64,000 bases of DNA from Maricaulis salignorans (GTDB lineage: Bacteria > Pseudomonadota > Alphaproteobacteria > Caulobacterales > Maricaulaceae). A program made the translations under genes and the position numbers. The notes beneath the pieces are model-generated. The model made no database searches. It was given only the letters and a program-made list of their open reading frames with translations, and was not told the DNA's origin. Of the stretch, positions 18,651 to 29,552 are shown one piece after another; positions within the stretch are counted from its first letter, which is position 1, and each line of letters begins with the position of its first letter. The stretch covers positions 61,256 through 125,255 of the forward strand of contig NZ_FNHG01000007.1 in assembly GCF_900103475.1 (NCBI RefSeq), read 5' to 3'.

Positions 18651-19820
18651 CTATCGGGCGCGCAGGCCCTGCCTGGCATGCCTGTCTACCCACGTCTGCC
18701 AAGCGTCTACGTCATAGTTGCTCGCTAGCAGCAGTTTACGCGTTCCGGAGATTGCCGCCTCCCTGGTCTTCTCGTCACTATCCATCGCTTGATCGATATC
18801 CCAGAAGCGCACTTCGACCTTCTTCGCGACTGCCGCGGCCGCAGCGGCCTCGACCAGAGGCGCTGAGGCCGGCTCGGCCAGGAGTGTTTGAGGTCCCGTG
18901 TTCAATCGGAAGGCAACGGCAAGCATATCTGGCTCCGTGTGGGCGACGCGATAGGCATAGCAACTGATCATCTCAACGGATCCCGGAAAATTGGGTTGCC
19001 GGGACAAGACGGCCAACAAGAACTTTCCAACACCGACTGCAAAAAGGCGTACAAGACGTTCGTCTGGCGCGGACAGAATGTTGCGCACACACTCCTCAAA
19101 GTCGCCAAAATCAGCCCCGACAGCGGCCGAGATTTCTACATCAAAGTTGCTCTCGGGACGTGCTAAATTGTCCTTAATTGCGTTCCAGATTTCTTGTATG
19201 TCTCCAACCAATCCGTCCGTAGTGACACGGGTGGTAAGGTACAGCAACCAGGGTTGGGCGGCGCCCAGTTGATGCGTGATCAATGCTTTGAGCGAAGCCA
19301 TATTTGTTGGGCGCTCGACGGTTCCATTGCCGGTCAAGTGATCACAGAAATCCAAATTCACAACATCGAATTTTCGAGACCCTTTCAGTAGCTGAGCGGC
19401 TTGTGACGACGGGACGGCAATTTGTTCTAGGCGGTCCGGTGTTATTTGGCTGGCATCGGATACTCTATCGGCCTGCTTTAACGCTGCCTCAGCGGGGAAC
19501 CAAAACTCATTCCCCCTCGGTTCGGCCTCGCCAGTGCCGATAAAGCCAAGATATTCCAGCTCGATGGTGAATTTTGCACATATGTCGCTCAATACTCGCA
19601 CGTCCCACATATCTGGGCCCGGAAGCGTGAGGTAATTCAATCGGCGGTTGGCGCAGGGGTACTTTTTTAGGTGACTCGTGAGTGCGGAGCCCCACTGGTA
19701 GTCTCGGACTATTTGCTTCACAGGCAGGTGCCATGGTGCAAAATCCCGAGAGCCAGCGGGAACGTCTTCAGGACGTTGACCATAGATTTCATCCAGGTCG
19801 ATATCAGGAACGTCGCTCAA
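18651..19820 (-). CDS. Unrecognised protein coupled to the GHKL ATPase (Rossmann/methyltransferase-like?)
   Basis: 389 aa. It starts with TTG at 19820, overlapping the GHKL gene's stop (TTGA), so the two are translationally coupled. I do not recognise a named family. The segment LNYLTLPGPDMWDVRVLSD (61-79), then FTIELEYLGFIG (84-95), and FDVVNLDFCDHL (151-162) with PWLLYLTTRVT (190-200) looks like a Rossmann-type alpha/beta domain of SAM-methyltransferase style. No complete SAM motif I (GxGxG) is visible. The C-terminal region is helical and Ala-rich. It may be a substrate or effector partner of the ATPase. Confidence 0.6.
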   Translation of the reverse strand: MSDVPDIDLDEIYGQRPEDVPAGSRDFAPWHLPVKQIVRDYQWGSALTSHLKKYPCANRRLNYLTLPGPDMWDVRVLSDICAKFTIELEYLGFIGTGEAEPRGNEFWFPAEAALKQADRVSDASQITPDRLEQIAVPSSQAAQLLKGSRKFDVVNLDFCDHLTGNGTVERPTNMASLKALITHQLGAAQPWLLYLTTRVTTDGLVGDIQEIWNAIKDNLARPESNFDVEISAAVGADFGDFEECVRNILSAPDERLVRLFAVGVGKFLLAVLSRQPNFPGSVEMISCYAYRVAHTEPDMLAVAFRLNTGPQTLLAEPASAPLVEAAAAAAVAKKVEVRFWDIDQAMDSDEKTREAAISGTRKLLLASNYDVDAWQTWVDRHARQGLRAR

Positions 19821-21802
19821 CGGACGACCTTCAATATTTGCGCTACAATTTCTGCATGTTGGTCAAACGACTTTTCAGTCAATAAATCGAAAGCAAGTAA
19901 GATTTCATATATGGCCGTTGCTTGACGCTTCACTTCAGGGTCAAGCGTCGAAGCCCCAATTGACTTGGAAATTTCCGATTCATCCAGTGTCAGATTGCCA
20001 TCGTCTCGGGAGCGATTTATCTCTGCAAATTCAGAAAAAACTTCAATACTTGGTCGTGGCTCGTCTCCACGCTCTCGTTGCCAGAGCTCTTCTAGGCTTG
20101 ATTCAATAAAATCTTCATTGTTTTCTATAAAATGCAGCTTGCGCGTATCCCGCAGTCGCCTGGAAATTTCTTTATGCTTGTTGGTTAGTTTTCTAAGTGA
20201 TCTGTGAAGCCAACTCTGTACGAACTGTATATGGGGGTGGGCATAATTGAAGGACTCTCGGTCGATATTCAACGCAGCATCGACACCATCATGAACAAAA
20301 ATCTCCGACACAATTTGCCGTAATCTTGTGGTCTCAGAGATCTTGTAGTTCAAAAAGCTTTCATCAAAATACGCGGAGCTTGCGCCACGAATTCTGATTA
20401 AAACGCCATTATTGTCTCGTGGAATTACGCGCCCATTCCAAAACAAATATCCGTCAAAGGATAGATCGCCACCCCGAATAGTCGGGTCAACCTTTGATAG
20501 GTCGGGTTTGAATTTGCCAACAAACAACAGTGAGTTGGGCAGCCCGCGTTCGCCTGTGGAAATGTGGCGGTACCGAATCGGGCGTCGGAGGAGAATTCCA
20601 TCGACATCCACATCGAAGCTACCGACTGGCGTTTGCTCGTTCTCCATCAGCAGCGGGGCGCCAGCTACTTGATCCCGGGCGGCCTCCCTGACGGTACAGC
20701 CTGAGGTCAAGTCCAACTCCTGGGCTGGAGTGCTGGAATCTGGTGGCAACCAAAAGGCTTTGATCGAGTCTTTCGCTGAGAGCTCGAATGGGGACGGTCC
20801 CACGTAGCGAACTGGCGACGACAGCGCTAGGTTCCAAACCATGTGGAGGTAGGCGTCCAGCGAGGATGAAAGATCTGGCCGTTGAACTCTGGTTGTTTGG
20901 CTTTCGACAGCATCCATCAAAAGCGACATCCGCTCATCGGCGGGCGTGTCGCTGCTCCATGGAAGCGACGGCCCACGCTTTATCTCTCCCTCGCGAGTGG
21001 CGCCAACGAATTGCCCAATATGGTGAGCAGGGACAGATTCTTTTATGCTGGCGAAGGTGTCCCAATCATTTGAAAGGGCAGCTTTGTCTTTTTCGTCGAT
21101 GAGGCGCCAGCGGTCGGTCGAGGAGAGAATTTTTCGTACGTTTGGTTTGACATAGCTAATAATTATGTCGGTCCCGTGCGCATATGTGTCCTCCGTGGGT
21201 TCGGTTTTTATGAAGACCTTCCCCGATCGAAACGAGTCTTCGCCATCTCTTGAGTCGCCCTGCGCGCTATTGTCCTCTTCGTAGGTTCGAAGGTGAATCT
21301 CGGCTATCGTACGGTAAGATTCACCCTCAACCTTTGTTGCGATTGTGAACTGCCTTGCGAGTTGGCTAACGGCGAACATGCCAACGCCGATTTTGCCTAT
21401 AATTGGTCGTCCGTTTGGCGTGAGGCCGACATCGGCTTTTGAGGTGATGCCGAGTTCCTTGCCCTCATGTGTCCGTTTGGCACTTCCACCAATGGACTTG
21501 ATCAACCGAGTGAGGGTCTGAAGGGACATTCCCCTTCCGTCGTCACTCACCGTAACCCTGGAAAATCTAGGGGCGTCCGTGTGGATAGTAACGCGCGACG
21601 CGTCTGCATCCCAAGCGTTCGAAATTAGTTCCCGAAATGCTGCTGCTGGTTCGCGGTAAATTCCGTCGGTGACGCGGGCGATCACCCGATCGCTTGCTTC
21701 CAAGTCCGTCACGACAAAGCCACCGTCGTAGCTTTCACTGCGGAGGTAGTCTTGAACTTCTTGGCCGTCCTTGCGGAATGGGATGGGCTCTGCGTCCTGC
21801 AT
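19817..21802 (-). CDS. GHKL (HSP90/MutL/MORC-like) ATPase
   Basis: 661 aa. The ATP-binding Bergerat fold is at the N-terminus: N-box FRELISNAWDADA (57-69; E58 and N62), G1 box DDGRGM (87-92) and G2 GKIGVGM (136-142). An S5-like transducer follows (FWNGRVIPRDNNG, IRGASSAYFDESF about residue 480), then a charged helical C-terminus. Related prokaryotic MORC/HSP90-like ATPases sit in restriction and other defence loci. The start ATG at 21802 has only a weak ribosome site. The gene is visibly less GC-rich than its neighbours, with many A/T-ending codons, which points to horizontal transfer. Confidence 0.85.
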   Translation of the reverse strand: MQDAEPIPFRKDGQEVQDYLRSESYDGGFVVTDLEASDRVIARVTDGIYREPAAAFRELISNAWDADASRVTIHTDAPRFSRVTVSDDGRGMSLQTLTRLIKSIGGSAKRTHEGKELGITSKADVGLTPNGRPIIGKIGVGMFAVSQLARQFTIATKVEGESYRTIAEIHLRTYEEDNSAQGDSRDGEDSFRSGKVFIKTEPTEDTYAHGTDIIISYVKPNVRKILSSTDRWRLIDEKDKAALSNDWDTFASIKESVPAHHIGQFVGATREGEIKRGPSLPWSSDTPADERMSLLMDAVESQTTRVQRPDLSSSLDAYLHMVWNLALSSPVRYVGPSPFELSAKDSIKAFWLPPDSSTPAQELDLTSGCTVREAARDQVAGAPLLMENEQTPVGSFDVDVDGILLRRPIRYRHISTGERGLPNSLLFVGKFKPDLSKVDPTIRGGDLSFDGYLFWNGRVIPRDNNGVLIRIRGASSAYFDESFLNYKISETTRLRQIVSEIFVHDGVDAALNIDRESFNYAHPHIQFVQSWLHRSLRKLTNKHKEISRRLRDTRKLHFIENNEDFIESSLEELWQRERGDEPRPSIEVFSEFAEINRSRDDGNLTLDESEISKSIGASTLDPEVKRQATAIYEILLAFDLLTEKSFDQHAEIVAQILKVVR

Positions 21803-21915
21803 TTTTTAAAGTTGCATAGACATTGGTACGATAGTCAACCAATTCTGCACTCAATTCTGTCGATTCCTGCGTGCGCTGGATAATGCTCCAGGGATGAAAA
21901 CTTGATGGCTTTCAC

Positions 21916-24081
<2,166 letters not shown>

Positions 24082-24235
24082 GGCCGAGATATACGCACGC
24101 CAGGCCGCCGCGACCAGAGGGGCCGGGTGCGATGCTGACGTCAGGCTGTCAGGAGGCGCTCATATCGAATTAACCACGGGTAGGCGGATATTAAGCCGCA
24201 GGCGCTAGTCTGCGGGTTCTGTTCTGGAGATCCCG

Positions 24236-24670
24236 ATGTCTGCGTTTGACCTGTCCGGCCTTAATATTCTGCTGCTCGATGACAGCCGCTCGATCCGGCA
24301 GGTGCTCACAACCCTGTTGCGGGGGCTGGGCGTGACACGGATTTATGAAAGCCGCGACGCCGATGAGGCCCTCGTCACCGCGCGCCTGTGCCGGCCTGAT
24401 CTGGCGCTGGTCGATTATGATCTCGGCCTGACCAGCGGGCTGGAGGCGGTCCGGCGCTTCCGGGATGCGCGTTGCAGTCCGCGGCCGGACCTGCCGATCA
24501 TCCTGCTGGCGCCGCCGAACTTGCCGCACGTCTCGCGCGGTGCCGAGGCCGCCGGGATCGACGCCATCCTGCCCAAGCCGGTCAATGCAACGACATTGGC
24601 GGCGCACATTCACCAGATCGCGCAGGCCGGTGCCTTGCGCGCGCTCTCGCCGCTATCCCGTACCGCTTAA
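24236..24670 (+). CDS. Single-domain response regulator (CheY-like)
   Basis: 144 aa, one receiver domain with no output domain. Acidic pair in LNILLLDDSRSIRQVL, phospho-acceptor aspartate in PDLALVDYDLG, and conserved lysine in DAILPKPVNATTL; the usual T/S is replaced in IILLAPPNLPHV. It is followed by 20 residues of tail. No kinase is adjacent. It probably works in a phosphorelay or as a soluble partner, as do many orphan CheY-like proteins in Caulobacterales relatives. Confidence 0.88.
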   Translation: MSAFDLSGLNILLLDDSRSIRQVLTTLLRGLGVTRIYESRDADEALVTARLCRPDLALVDYDLGLTSGLEAVRRFRDARCSPRPDLPIILLAPPNLPHVSRGAEAAGIDAILPKPVNATTLAAHIHQIAQAGALRALSPLSRTA

Positions 24671-24725
24671 TCAGTAATTCAGTTCTTTCAGGCTACTGAA
24701 AGGCACCAGCACGCCGAGGTTCGCA

Positions 24726-25181
24726 ATGCCAAATCAAATTCTGCTAGGAGTTCGCATCCTGATTGTCGAGGACGTTGCCGCGACCCGACGCCTGATCGCA
24801 CGCTTGCTTGGCAGTCTCGGTTGCCATGACCTGATTGAGGCAGATGGTGTCGAAGGCGCCTGGCAGCACCTTAACCGGCAACAGATTGATTTGATGCTGC
24901 TCGATTATGAACTCCTCGATGGAACCGGCATCAAGCTGATGCAGGAATTGCGTGCCAATTCCGCCTCGCCCAACCAGTCCGTTCCGACCATCATGTTGAC
25001 CGGTCATTCCGAGGCGGCGGTTGTCGAGCAATCCATCCGCGCCGGCGCCGATGGCTTTCTGGTGAAGCCGGTCATGCCGGACAAGCTGGGGCGGCGCATC
25101 CTGGAAGTCCTGTCCAGTCGAAAAAGCGATATCGTCCGGGCGGCCGGACAAGGTCCAAAGACTGAAGTGCAGTGGATCTAG
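24726..25181 (+). CDS. Single-domain response regulator
   Basis: 151 aa receiver with all catalytic residues: VRILIVEDVAATRRLI (ED), LMLLDYELLDG (phospho-Asp), IMLTGHSEA (Thr) and DGFLVKPVMPDKL (Lys). It lies 55 nt after the previous receiver on the same strand, so the two may share a transcript and arose by duplication, although identity between them is only moderate. The partner kinase is unknown. Confidence 0.88.
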   Translation: MPNQILLGVRILIVEDVAATRRLIARLLGSLGCHDLIEADGVEGAWQHLNRQQIDLMLLDYELLDGTGIKLMQELRANSASPNQSVPTIMLTGHSEAAVVEQSIRAGADGFLVKPVMPDKLGRRILEVLSSRKSDIVRAAGQGPKTEVQWI

Positions 25182-25206
25182 ACTCGCCTGTCCCGGCGCG
25201 CCGGTA

Positions 25207-25599
25207 TCATGCGTCGTCGAACACCCCGGCCTCGATCACGGCGTCCAGACCCGTTTCCAGATAATCGCCCAGCATGGGCGCTCCGAGCAGGTATTCGGCG
25301 GTTGGTGAGCTGCGGCGCGCCAGGGCTTCCCTGACCGCAGCGATGAATTCGCTGCCATCGAAATCGCCCCGGCCGATCCAGTACAGGGCCACCAGTTCGA
25401 CCTGGCTCTCCTCATCAAGGCAATCGATCCAGTTCTTGATCTCGTCGCGGATGGGGTCACGATCTCCGGTCAGCATCGATTCGACAAAATCAACTTCGGA
25501 ACTGTCCGGGTCCGATTGAAAATCGTCGATTTGTTCCTTGCTGTCATAGGCTCGGGCCCGAAAGATCAGGCTGCGGACTGACTTTTCTGCCATATTCAT
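25207..25599 (-). CDS. DUF3775 family protein
   Basis: 130 aa from the ATG at 25599, with AAAGGA 7 nt upstream (a GTG at 25605 is in frame). It has the DUF3775 pattern: acidic linker, WIDCLDEESQVELVALYWIGRGDF and TAEYLLGAPMLGDYLETGLDAV at the C-terminus. Soluble and acidic. Function unknown; it is embedded among orphan receivers but on the opposite strand. Confidence 0.82.
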   Translation of the reverse strand: MNMAEKSVRSLIFRARAYDSKEQIDDFQSDPDSSEVDFVESMLTGDRDPIRDEIKNWIDCLDEESQVELVALYWIGRGDFDGSEFIAAVREALARRSSPTAEYLLGAPMLGDYLETGLDAVIEAGVFDDA

Positions 25600-25866
25600 G
25601 GCCACGTCCTTTTCCTCATTTGCCGTGTCGGCGGCTGGCCGGGCGATGTTAGCATAATGGGCGCGCGAAAGTGAGCCGGTGGCCTGGCGCGCGCGAAGCG
25701 TGAAGGGCAGCGGCAGGGTGCGGCTCCGCTAACCCACTGGAAACTGGTGCCGCACTGCACAAACTGGCGCTCAAGCCAAACTGGCGCATGCCGGGGCAAG
25801 ACTTGGTTAAGGTCAAACGGGCAGACTCGAACCGTCCAGAGATTCACCACTGCTCAGTGAGACCCC

Positions 25867-26376
25867 ATGTCCGGCAGTTTCGACCGCATCCGTGTCCTGA
25901 TCGTTGAGGACAATGCGCACATGTCGACGATCCTGCGCACCATCCTGCAAGGGTTTGGTGTCCGCACGATTATCGAGGTGCGCGACGCCGCCGATGCGTT
26001 TGAAACCATGCGCGACGTCAATCCGGATTTTGCGCTGGTCGATTACATGCTGGGCGATCTGAACGGCCTGGAATTCACGCGCCTGGTCCGCACCGCATCC
26101 GATAGTGCCAACAAGTATCTGCCGATTATCATGGTCACCGGTCACACCGACCGTTCCAAGGTCATCGAGGCGATCAATGCCGGCGTCAATGAATACCTCG
26201 CCAAGCCGGTTCGTCCGGTTGACCTGTTCCGCCGCATCTCGGCACTGATCGAACGGCCGCGCCGCTTCGTGAAGGCGTCGACCTATTTCGGCCCCGACCG
26301 CCGCCGCCGGCAGGATCCGCGCTTTGCCGGTCCCTGGCGCCGTTCCACCGATGATGAAGAGGCCGAGGCCTCCTGA
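25867..26376 (+). CDS. Single-domain response regulator with basic C-terminal tail
   Basis: 169 aa. The receiver has IRVLIVEDNAHMSTIL (ED), FALVDYMLGDLNG (phospho-Asp), IIMVTGHTDRS (Thr) and NEYLAKPVRPVDL (Lys). After the domain there is a conserved-looking tail STYFGPDRRRRQDPRF, similar to the tail of many alphaproteobacterial CheY-like proteins. It is the third orphan receiver within 2.2 kb. Confidence 0.88.
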   Translation: MSGSFDRIRVLIVEDNAHMSTILRTILQGFGVRTIIEVRDAADAFETMRDVNPDFALVDYMLGDLNGLEFTRLVRTASDSANKYLPIIMVTGHTDRSKVIEAINAGVNEYLAKPVRPVDLFRRISALIERPRRFVKASTYFGPDRRRRQDPRFAGPWRRSTDDEEAEAS

Positions 26377-26385
26377 GCCCGGTCC

Positions 26386-26724
26386 CTAAGGTGAGGCCCG
26401 CTCGCTGCTGGCCATCTCCCTGTAAATATTGAAGACGATCACAACTTCTTCGGCACCGACGGCCTTGCGCTTGCGGATGATCGAGGCGAAGTCTGCGTTA
26501 TTGACCAGTAGTTCCGGTCCGACCCTGACCAATTCCTCCCGGGTGATCAGGGCGGTGTCGCAGCTTAGCGGCGCACCGCAGCCGGACCGGCAGCTGATCG
26601 CGTCCGCCTGACTCAGCATTTCCCCAAGTGCGATGGACGCGTCGCGGTCAGCAATGAAGACGCGGCCGAAAGGATCAAAGCCCACCGAACTGAGATGAAA
26701 CAATACTCCACGACCTTGTGCCAT
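26386..26724 (-). CDS. Conserved-looking hypothetical protein
   Basis: 112 aa from ATG 26724, with a strong GGAGGGAG site. The centre has ISCRSGCGAPLSCDTALITREEL with three cysteines, preceded by a GVLFHLSSVGFDPFGRVFIADRD strand region. The C-terminus is a helix with EEVVIVFNIYREM. I do not recognise the family. It converges on the receiver gene and precedes the threonine aldolase on the same strand with a gap of about 50 nt in the opposite order. Confidence 0.6.
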   Translation of the reverse strand: MAQGRGVLFHLSSVGFDPFGRVFIADRDASIALGEMLSQADAISCRSGCGAPLSCDTALITREELVRVGPELLVNNADFASIIRKRKAVGAEEVVIVFNIYREMASSERASP

Positions 26725-26776
26725 GGCTCCCTCCTGTCGATTGAGACACAAGGTGTACACCTTTTGTTCCGCAATC

Positions 26777-27808
26777 TCAAGGCGAGAATCGATTCGCGGC
26801 GGCGATCAGGCCCCGGATCTCATCGGCCAGGGTGCACCAGCTGGTGACGAAGCGGGCAGAGCCGTCGGGCCATTGGTAGAAGCGGGCACCAGCGGCGCGC
26901 ATACGGTCTGCGAGGGGTTCCGGAATGCGGGCGAAAACCTCATTGCCATCAACCGAATGCAGAATCTCGACGCGCGGGAGGGCGGCCAGTCCGGCGGCGA
27001 GCTCGCCGGCACGGGCATTGGCAGCCCGCGCCAGGTCCAGCCAGAGATCATCGTCCAGCCAGGCTTCGAACTGTGCGGCCATGAAGCGCATTTTTGGCGC
27101 CATATGACCCCCACGTTTCTGCCGCCCCTGCAGGGCTTCGAACCGGTCGAGCACGGACGGGAAGAGCACGACCGCCTCGGCCCCGAGCGCCCCGTTCTTG
27201 GTCGCGCCGAAGCACAAGGCATCGACGCCGGCCTTCCAGGTCAGTTCCGCCGGTGTGCAGCCCAGCGAAACCAGCGCGTTGGCAAAGCGGGCTCCGTCCA
27301 TGTGGACCAGGGCCGGGCGTTGCCTGAGCCGCCCTGTGCGTTCGGTGACTTCAGAGACCGAGTAGGCGGTGCCGCTTTCAGTCAGATTGGACAGTGAGAG
27401 CACGCGCACCGGGCTGGTGTGGACAAAGCCTTCGGGGATTTCTGCCAGGGCCCGGTCGAGCGCGGACAGGTCGATCTTGGCATGCGCCCCGGTCAGCGGG
27501 ATGAGCTTGGCACCGCCGGTGAAGAATTCCGGTGCACCGCGCTCGTCGCGATGGATATGGGCCTCGTCATGACACAGGATGGCACCATCGGGCGGGCACA
27601 GGACGGACAGCGCCAGAGCGTTCGAGGCGGTTCCGGAAACCGCGAACAAGACCTTGAGATCGCACTCGAATATCTCGCGCAGCCGGGTCTCGACCCGGGC
27701 GGAAATCGCGTCATGGCCATAGCTGGACTCGAAGCCGGTATTGGCGGCGGCGATGGCTTCGATCAGTCGGGGATGGGCGGGGGCGGTGGTGTCGGACAGG
27801 AAGTTCAT
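26777..27808 (-). CDS. ltaE: Low-specificity L-threonine aldolase
   Basis: 343 aa PLP enzyme that cleaves threonine/allo-threonine to glycine and acetaldehyde in the cytosol. MNFLSDTTAPAHPRLIEAI opens the fold (fold-type I, beta-eliminating lyase/aldolase group). HDEAHIHRDERGAPEFF, VHMDGARFANALVSLG (PLP aspartate) and LCFGATKNGALGAEAVVLF (Lys Schiff base in the ATKNG motif) identify it. Full length. Glycine supply would fit the nearby glyQS only loosely. Confidence 0.9.
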   Translation of the reverse strand: MNFLSDTTAPAHPRLIEAIAAANTGFESSYGHDAISARVETRLREIFECDLKVLFAVSGTASNALALSVLCPPDGAILCHDEAHIHRDERGAPEFFTGGAKLIPLTGAHAKIDLSALDRALAEIPEGFVHTSPVRVLSLSNLTESGTAYSVSEVTERTGRLRQRPALVHMDGARFANALVSLGCTPAELTWKAGVDALCFGATKNGALGAEAVVLFPSVLDRFEALQGRQKRGGHMAPKMRFMAAQFEAWLDDDLWLDLARAANARAGELAAGLAALPRVEILHSVDGNEVFARIPEPLADRMRAAGARFYQWPDGSARFVTSWCTLADEIRGLIAAANRFSP

Positions 27809-27841
27809 GGGCGGCAGAAGAAACCGGCTTGCCGCGGATCG

Positions 27842-28606
27842 TCAATCTCGAAACGCCGGATCGGGGTGGCGCGGCGGCAGGCTGTCGCGCATCTGATCGG
27901 CGGATGAGGTCGGGCTCTGGCGGGTATCTGCGAGGGTTGGCTGACCGGACAGATCAGCAAGCGGCAGGCCATCCCCTTCAAATAAAGCACGAATTTGCTC
28001 CGGACTCATATCGCGACCGATCGCGGCGCGCTGTCCGGCCTCCAGATTGGCATCGCTGGCATAGCGCAGCATGGACAGCCCGTCGGGATGGGGATCATCC
28101 GGGCAATGACCGGCTTCGCGGGTGGCCTCTGATGAGGTGAGGCAGAAGATTTCGCGGATGACGAAGGGCGTTCCGGTCAGGGCCGCACTCTCGGGGAGCG
28201 CCCCGATTGCGTAGTCGGCAAGCGCGGTCGGCTCGTCGGCTATAACGCTGCTATTGACCAGGCTTTCATCATCGGTTGGCCTCGCATTGGCCTGCTGTTG
28301 GTCCGCTATTGCCTCGCGGCTTTGCGGATCGTTGGCGTCCTCGGGGTCTGATGGCGGTACGGGGACAAGGTCGGGCGAAACCTCCTGCGGTTCGATTTCC
28401 GGTTCCGGCTCCGGTTCAGGCTCCGGTTCAGGCGCGATCTCGGCGACCAGCTGCAGATCGATGACGTTGAGGGGCGGGGTCGCAATCGGTGCCTGTGGCA
28501 GCAACAGGATGATTGCGAGCAAAACCCCATTGGCCAGCACGGCCAGCGCCCAGGCGAGGACACGGCGCGTGCGCACAAATGCGGGTCGGACGGCGGCCTG
28601 GCCCAA
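27842..28606 (-). CDS. TonB-like N-terminal, Glu-Pro-rich membrane protein
   Basis: 254 aa from a TTG at 28606 with GGGAG 6 nt upstream. Residues 13-38 form one TM anchor (RRVLAWALAVLANGVLLAI), then a periplasmic EPEPEPEPEPE repeat (about 58-70) as in TonB-type linkers. The C-terminal part holds FVIREIFCLTSSEATREAGHCPD with two cysteines and an acidic tail, and lacks the TonB C-terminal domain. It may span the periplasm as a rod. Function unknown. Confidence 0.6.
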   Translation of the reverse strand: MGQAAVRPAFVRTRRVLAWALAVLANGVLLAIILLLPQAPIATPPLNVIDLQLVAEIAPEPEPEPEPEPEIEPQEVSPDLVPVPPSDPEDANDPQSREAIADQQQANARPTDDESLVNSSVIADEPTALADYAIGALPESAALTGTPFVIREIFCLTSSEATREAGHCPDDPHPDGLSMLRYASDANLEAGQRAAIGRDMSPEQIRALFEGDGLPLADLSGQPTLADTRQSPTSSADQMRDSLPPRHPDPAFRD

Positions 28607-28811
28607 ACAAAACTCCCAACAGCCCCCGCCGTGGCTCTATCGCTAGCCGACGGAGCGCGCAGACGCCAGCCTGACAACATGACAATCCGGTAAACCTGCA
28701 CGCGCACTTTGTGCGCGCAGAGGGGCGTTATACTCTGTGCGCCGACCGTGCGGCCCCTGGCACAGCAGGTTGCATGCGCCCATGATACCGGAACCCAGTC
28801 TCGGACCCGCC

Positions 28812-29252
28812 ATGACGGAACGTTATTACAATAAGGGCATTGCCCCGAAACTGGTCCTGGCCTGTCCGAAATGCGGCGCCGGGGCCCGGTTCGAGAGCCT
28901 GTATGGCGATCAGCCGCTGCCGGTCCTGCTCGCCGACGGCAAGGCCGGAACGAAACAGTCCTGGGCCGGTCGGCTCAGCTGTCTGGGTTGCGGCCTCAAC
29001 CGGACGCATGAGGTCGACTGGCCGCGCGAGGCCTTCTACCAGCTGGAGTATCGCGGCGAGACGCTTTGGGCCTTCGACCGGGCGATGATGGCGGACATTG
29101 CGGCCTATCTCGGTGCCGGCCCGGACCGCGATACGGTGCGCCGCCAGAGCCCGCATGCGACGCGCCTGATGCGTCTGCCCAAGACGTTTCTGTCGGCCAG
29201 GGCGCGCGAGACGCTGATCACGAAGATCGAGGCCTTGCTGGGGCGCGGCTGA
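28812..29252 (+). CDS. Zinc-ribbon hypothetical protein
   Basis: 146 aa from ATG 28812 (alternatives at 28782 and 28737; none has a strong ribosome site). The paired cysteines ACPKCGAG and LSCLGCGLNRTHEVDWP suggest one zinc ribbon, followed by WPREAFYQLEYRGETLWAFDRAMM. The tail is helical and basic. I do not recognise the family. Confidence 0.6.
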   Translation: MTERYYNKGIAPKLVLACPKCGAGARFESLYGDQPLPVLLADGKAGTKQSWAGRLSCLGCGLNRTHEVDWPREAFYQLEYRGETLWAFDRAMMADIAAYLGAGPDRDTVRRQSPHATRLMRLPKTFLSARARETLITKIEALLGRG

Positions 29253-29552
29253 AGGTCAGGTCGATGACCGCCAACAATTCCAGAACCGGCATGAATTCCA
29301 TCGTCAAACGGTATGCGGGATGCGACAGGACCATGCCGGGAAGCGGTTATTGCCATCATCGCCGGGATTGAGCCGCAATGAGATCGGACGGTCGGCGATA
29401 AAGGGGAGGTCGAAGATCAGCCGGCAATCGCCGGTGCGTGCCCTGCGCGGGATGGGCCTTGCGCCATGTCGATCATTCCCGTCAGCGCATCCCCGATGGG
29501 GTCCGTGCCCACGGCGCGTCAATCATGGCCCATCGCTCTGGCGGCGCCTGGA
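29253..29552. other. 300-bp intergenic region with repeat-like remnant
   Basis: No convincing gene. The stretch 29304-29440 encodes in one minus frame an RPISLRLNPGDDGNNRF-type peptide without a ribosome site. It reads like a dispersed repeat or decayed sequence rather than a gene. Confidence 0.4.

Noticed and set aside
29304..29522. 72-aa minus ORF (LRLNPGDDG)
   Set aside because: No ribosome site; looks like a dispersed repeat rather than a gene.
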